In this document: in pieces, positions 45,788 to 47,761 of the stretch
Numbering within the stretch: the stretch's first letter is position 1
Layout of the letters: the number at the start of each line of letters is the position of its first letter
Source: CAZBWP01 sp964630265
GTDB lineage: Bacteria > Pseudomonadota > Alphaproteobacteria > Rhodospirillales > Defluviicoccaceae
Reading direction: 5' to 3'
DNA: 47,761 nt
NCBI GenBank assembly: GCA_964630265.1
Contig: CAZVRW010000022.1
Span: forward strand, 1 to 47,761
Translations under genes and position numbers: made by a program
Notes under the pieces: generated by a model
What the model was told of the DNA's origin: nothing
The model's input: only the letters and a program-made list of their open reading frames with translations
The model's database searches: none

Positions 45788-46251
45788 TCGAAGGCCTGGA
45801 TCGGTTGCTGCGCGAGCACGCGTTCTTCGCGGGCCTCGCTGCGGCGGACAGCGCCCTGATTTCCGGCTGTGCTGCCAACACCGTGTGCGCGGCCGGCGAG
45901 TTCGTCTATCGCGAGGGCACCCCCGCCGACCGCTTCTATGTCATCCGTCACGGCCGCGTTGGGCTCGAGGTCCGGGCGCCACATCGCGAGCCGATCATTA
46001 TCGACACCCTCGGCGCCGACGAGTTGCTCGGCTGGTCGTGGCTGCTGCCGCCCTATCGCAACCACTTCGACGCCCGGGCGCTGGAGCTGACCCGGCTGAT
46101 CAGCATCGACGCGACGTGCCTGCGCGCCAAGATGGAGGAGGATACCCGGCTCGGCTACGAGCTCTATCGGCGGTTCGCACCGATCATCGCCGAGCGGCTG
46201 GCGGCGGCGCGGCGGCAGATGATCGACATGTATGGGCAACCTAACCCATGA
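45778..46251 (+). CDS. Cyclic-nucleotide-binding-fold protein without DNA-binding domain
   Basis: 157 residues. A Crp-type beta-roll is visible: EFVYREGTPADRFYVIRHGR, then VGLEVRAPHREPIIIDTLGADELLGWSWLLPP. The sequence ends after one long helix (AERLAAARRQMIDMYG) with no helix-turn-helix, so it is not a transcription factor by itself. The usual phosphate-binding cassette (GE...RTA) is replaced by GWSWLLPPYRNHFDARA, so the ligand may not be cAMP. Lying between the beta and gamma hydrogenase genes, it may bind a ligand and modulate the enzyme or an assembly partner; this is inference. Confidence 0.85.
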   Translation: MVVVEGLDRLLREHAFFAGLAAADSALISGCAANTVCAAGEFVYREGTPADRFYVIRHGRVGLEVRAPHREPIIIDTLGADELLGWSWLLPPYRNHFDARALELTRLISIDATCLRAKMEEDTRLGYELYRRFAPIIAERLAAARRQMIDMYGQPNP

Positions 46252-46304
46252 TGGGGGCCAACCCATGACGGGGGCCAACCCATGAATCGGGCCATCCCAT
46301 GAAG
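46248..46304 (+). repeat. 17-bp ATG-bearing tandem repeat at the junction before hydG
   Basis: An ATGA sequence occurs at 46248, 46265, 46282 and 46299, exactly 17 bases apart. The middle units read GGGGGCCAACCCATGA plus one base, and the outer units are diverged. The first unit supplies the TGA stop of the upstream gene and the last supplies the ATG assigned to hydG. Because 17 is not a multiple of three, adjacent ATGs are in different frames. Confidence 0.85.
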
Positions 46305-47162
46305 CTGGAGCGCCAGCCGATGGCGACGACCGGTGAGGCGGCGGCGATCGCGCCGCGACCGTTCGTCGTCGACCGCACGGTGAAAAGCCTGCGCGACACG
46401 GTGACCCTGCACCTCAGCCCCGGCGACGCCGGCGGCCCGATCGCCTTCCGGCCCGGCCAGTTCACCATGCTGTACGCCTTCGGCGTCGGCGAGGTGCCGA
46501 TCAGCATCAGCGGCGATCCGACGGCGCCGGATCCGCTGGTCCACACCGTCCGCGCCGTCGGCAGCGTCAGCCGCGCCATCTTCGCCCTGAAGCGGGGCGG
46601 CATCCTCGGTGTCCGCGGTCCGTTCGGCAGCACGTGGCCCGACGCCGAGATCGCGGGGCGGGACGTGGTCGTCGTCGCCGGCGGCATCGGCCTCGCCCCG
46701 CTCCGCCCGGCGATCCTCTCGATCCTCGCCAACCGCGGCCGCTTCGGCCGGTTCGTCGTCCTCTACGGTGCCCGCACGCCGCGGGAGATCCTCTATCGCA
46801 GCGAGCTCACGCGCTGGGGCGGCCGCCTGGACACCGCCGTCGAGGTCACCGTCGACCGTGCTGCCGGCGACTGGTTCGGCTCGGTCGGCGTCGTCACCAA
46901 GCTGATCGCCCGCGCCGGCTTCGATCCCGAGGCGACGGCGGCGCTGGTGTGCGGGCCGGAGATCATGATGCGTTACGCCGTGCAGGCCCTGCGAGACCGC
47001 GGCGTCGCCGCTGCGCGCATCTGGGTCTCCATGGAGCGAAACATGCGGTGCGCCGTCGGCTTCTGCGGGCATTGCCAGTGGGGCGGCAGCTTCGTCTGCC
47101 GCGACGGCCCGGTGTTCCGCTTCGATCGGATTGCGCCGCTGTTCGAGCTCAGGGAATACTGA
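46299..47162 (+). CDS. hydG: NiFe hydrogenase (group 3b type) gamma subunit, FAD/NAD(P)-binding
   Basis: 287 residues. A ferredoxin-NADP reductase-like flavoprotein that passes electrons between the Fe-S subunits and NAD(P). The FAD domain has FRPGQFTMLYAFGVGEVPIS. The nucleotide-binding domain has VVVVAGGIGLAPLRPAI and VLYGARTPREILY. A C-terminal 2Fe-2S motif C251-x4-C256-x2-C259-x7-C267 follows, as in dihydroorotate dehydrogenase electron-transfer subunits. ATG 46320 (MATTGEA) is a serious alternative start because GGAG is about nine bases before it, whereas ATG 46299 lies in the repeat without a Shine-Dalgarno. Confidence 0.9.
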   Translation: MKLERQPMATTGEAAAIAPRPFVVDRTVKSLRDTVTLHLSPGDAGGPIAFRPGQFTMLYAFGVGEVPISISGDPTAPDPLVHTVRAVGSVSRAIFALKRGGILGVRGPFGSTWPDAEIAGRDVVVVAGGIGLAPLRPAILSILANRGRFGRFVVLYGARTPREILYRSELTRWGGRLDTAVEVTVDRAAGDWFGSVGVVTKLIARAGFDPEATAALVCGPEIMMRYAVQALRDRGVAAARIWVSMERNMRCAVGFCGHCQWGGSFVCRDGPVFRFDRIAPLFELREY

Positions 47163-47163
47163 C

Positions 47164-47761
47164 ATGCCGGCCGCGAAAAAGCCGAAGCTCGCCGTTTGGA
47201 AGTTCGCCTCCTGCGACGGTTGCCAGCTCAGCCTGTTGGACTGCGAGGACGAGCTGCTGGCGCTGGCCGAGGCCATCGACATCGCCTACTTCCTGGAGGC
47301 GAGCAGCGCCGTCGGCAGCGGCCCCTATGACCTGTCGCTGGTCGAGGGCTCGATCACCACCGCCCACGACGCTGAGCGTATCCACAAGGTCCGCCGCGTC
47401 TCGCGCCGGCTGGTGACCATCGGCGCCTGCGCCACCGCCGGCGGCATCCAGGCCCTGCGCAACTTCGCGCAGATCGACGAGGTCATCGGCCGCGTCTACG
47501 CCCGGCCGGAATATATCGACACGCTCGCCCGCTCGACGCCGATCCGCGACCACGTCAATGTCGACTTCGAGTTGCGCGGCTGCCCGATCAATCGCTTCCA
47601 GCTTCTCGACGTGGTGGTCGCTCTGCTCGCCGGCCGCCGCCCCGCGGTGCCCAATCACGCCGAGTGCATGGAGTGCAAGCGCCACGGCCATGTCTGCGTG
47701 CTGGTGGCGCATGGCACCCCCTGCCTCGGGCCGGTGACCCAGGCCGGCTGCGGCAGCCTCT
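47164..47761 (+). CDS. hydD: NiFe hydrogenase (group 3b type) small (delta) subunit, 5' part
   Basis: The first 199 codons; the gene runs off the window. It belongs to the NADH-ubiquinone oxidoreductase 20-kDa/NiFe hydrogenase small subunit family. Ligands of the proximal 4Fe-4S cluster are visible: C17 and C20 (FASCDGCQ), C89 (TIGACATAGG) and C140 (RGCPIN). Additional cysteines (C168, C171, C178, C187) suggest further clusters, as in group 3 enzymes. There is no Tat signal, so the enzyme is cytoplasmic. The large NiFe subunit gene is expected just downstream. Confidence 0.93.
   Translation, partial: MPAAKKPKLAVWKFASCDGCQLSLLDCEDELLALAEAIDIAYFLEASSAVGSGPYDLSLVEGSITTAHDAERIHKVRRVSRRLVTIGACATAGGIQALRNFAQIDEVIGRVYARPEYIDTLARSTPIRDHVNVDFELRGCPINRFQLLDVVVALLAGRRPAVPNHAECMECKRHGHVCVLVAHGTPCLGPVTQAGCGSL

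Overview
The window (GC-rich, about two thirds G+C by eye) looks like a chromosomal segment of an alphaproteobacterium, most likely of the order Rhodospirillales. The basis is gene order: nuo operon - birA - coaX - DUF1467 - proS - lolC - lolD - dnaE, then rpsB - tsf - pyrH - frr - uppS - cdsA - dxr - rseP - bamA - skp - lpxD - fabZ - lpxA - lpxI - lpxB. It also has a ProRS without the insertion domain, and LpxI rather than LpxH. The pairing of glycogen genes with an NAD(P)-linked hydrogenase recalls fermentative or glycogen-accumulating relatives such as Defluviicoccus, but that genus suggestion is inference only.

Layout. 1-11732 (+): complex I genes nuoD (3' end) to nuoN, tightly packed. 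11746-13319 (+): biotin ligase and type III pantothenate kinase. 13320-15485: a loose stretch with one lower-GC glyoxalase-fold gene that has its own promoter-like sequence, a gene-remnant-like reading frame, a DUF1467 membrane protein, and an AT-rich non-coding island with repeats and dyads before proS. 15486-22342 (+): proS, LolCD lipoprotein exporter, dnaE. 22343-37378 (+): the rpsB-to-lpxB cluster, covering translation factors, UMP kinase, ribosome recycling, isoprenoid and phospholipid precursors, the site-2 protease, outer-membrane protein assembly and lipid A synthesis. 37428-44093 (-): glgB - glgX - malQ, a translationally overlapping glycogen branching/debranching/glucanotransferase operon. 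44651-47761 (+): a group 3b-type (sulfhydrogenase-like) NiFe hydrogenase operon, divergent from the glycogen operon and cut by the window end in the small subunit. A cyclic-nucleotide-binding-fold protein lacking a DNA-binding domain lies inside it.

No insertion sequence, phage, CRISPR, tRNA or rRNA gene was seen. Most of the window is conserved housekeeping. The unusual signals are (i) a strongly structured 336-base spacer between rpsB and tsf, with a roughly 120-base multi-stem element closed by an 11-position stem and a second 11-bp hairpin; (ii) many short tandem arrays (12, 13, 17, 24, 27 bp) at gene junctions and in a few coding regions, including a 17-bp array with an ATGA in every unit at a hydrogenase gene junction; (iii) operator-like dyads in the AT-rich island before proS; and (iv) the glycogen/hydrogenase divergent pair with an unassigned small Trp-rich reading frame between them. 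All coordinates and repeats were read by eye, and no database search was possible.
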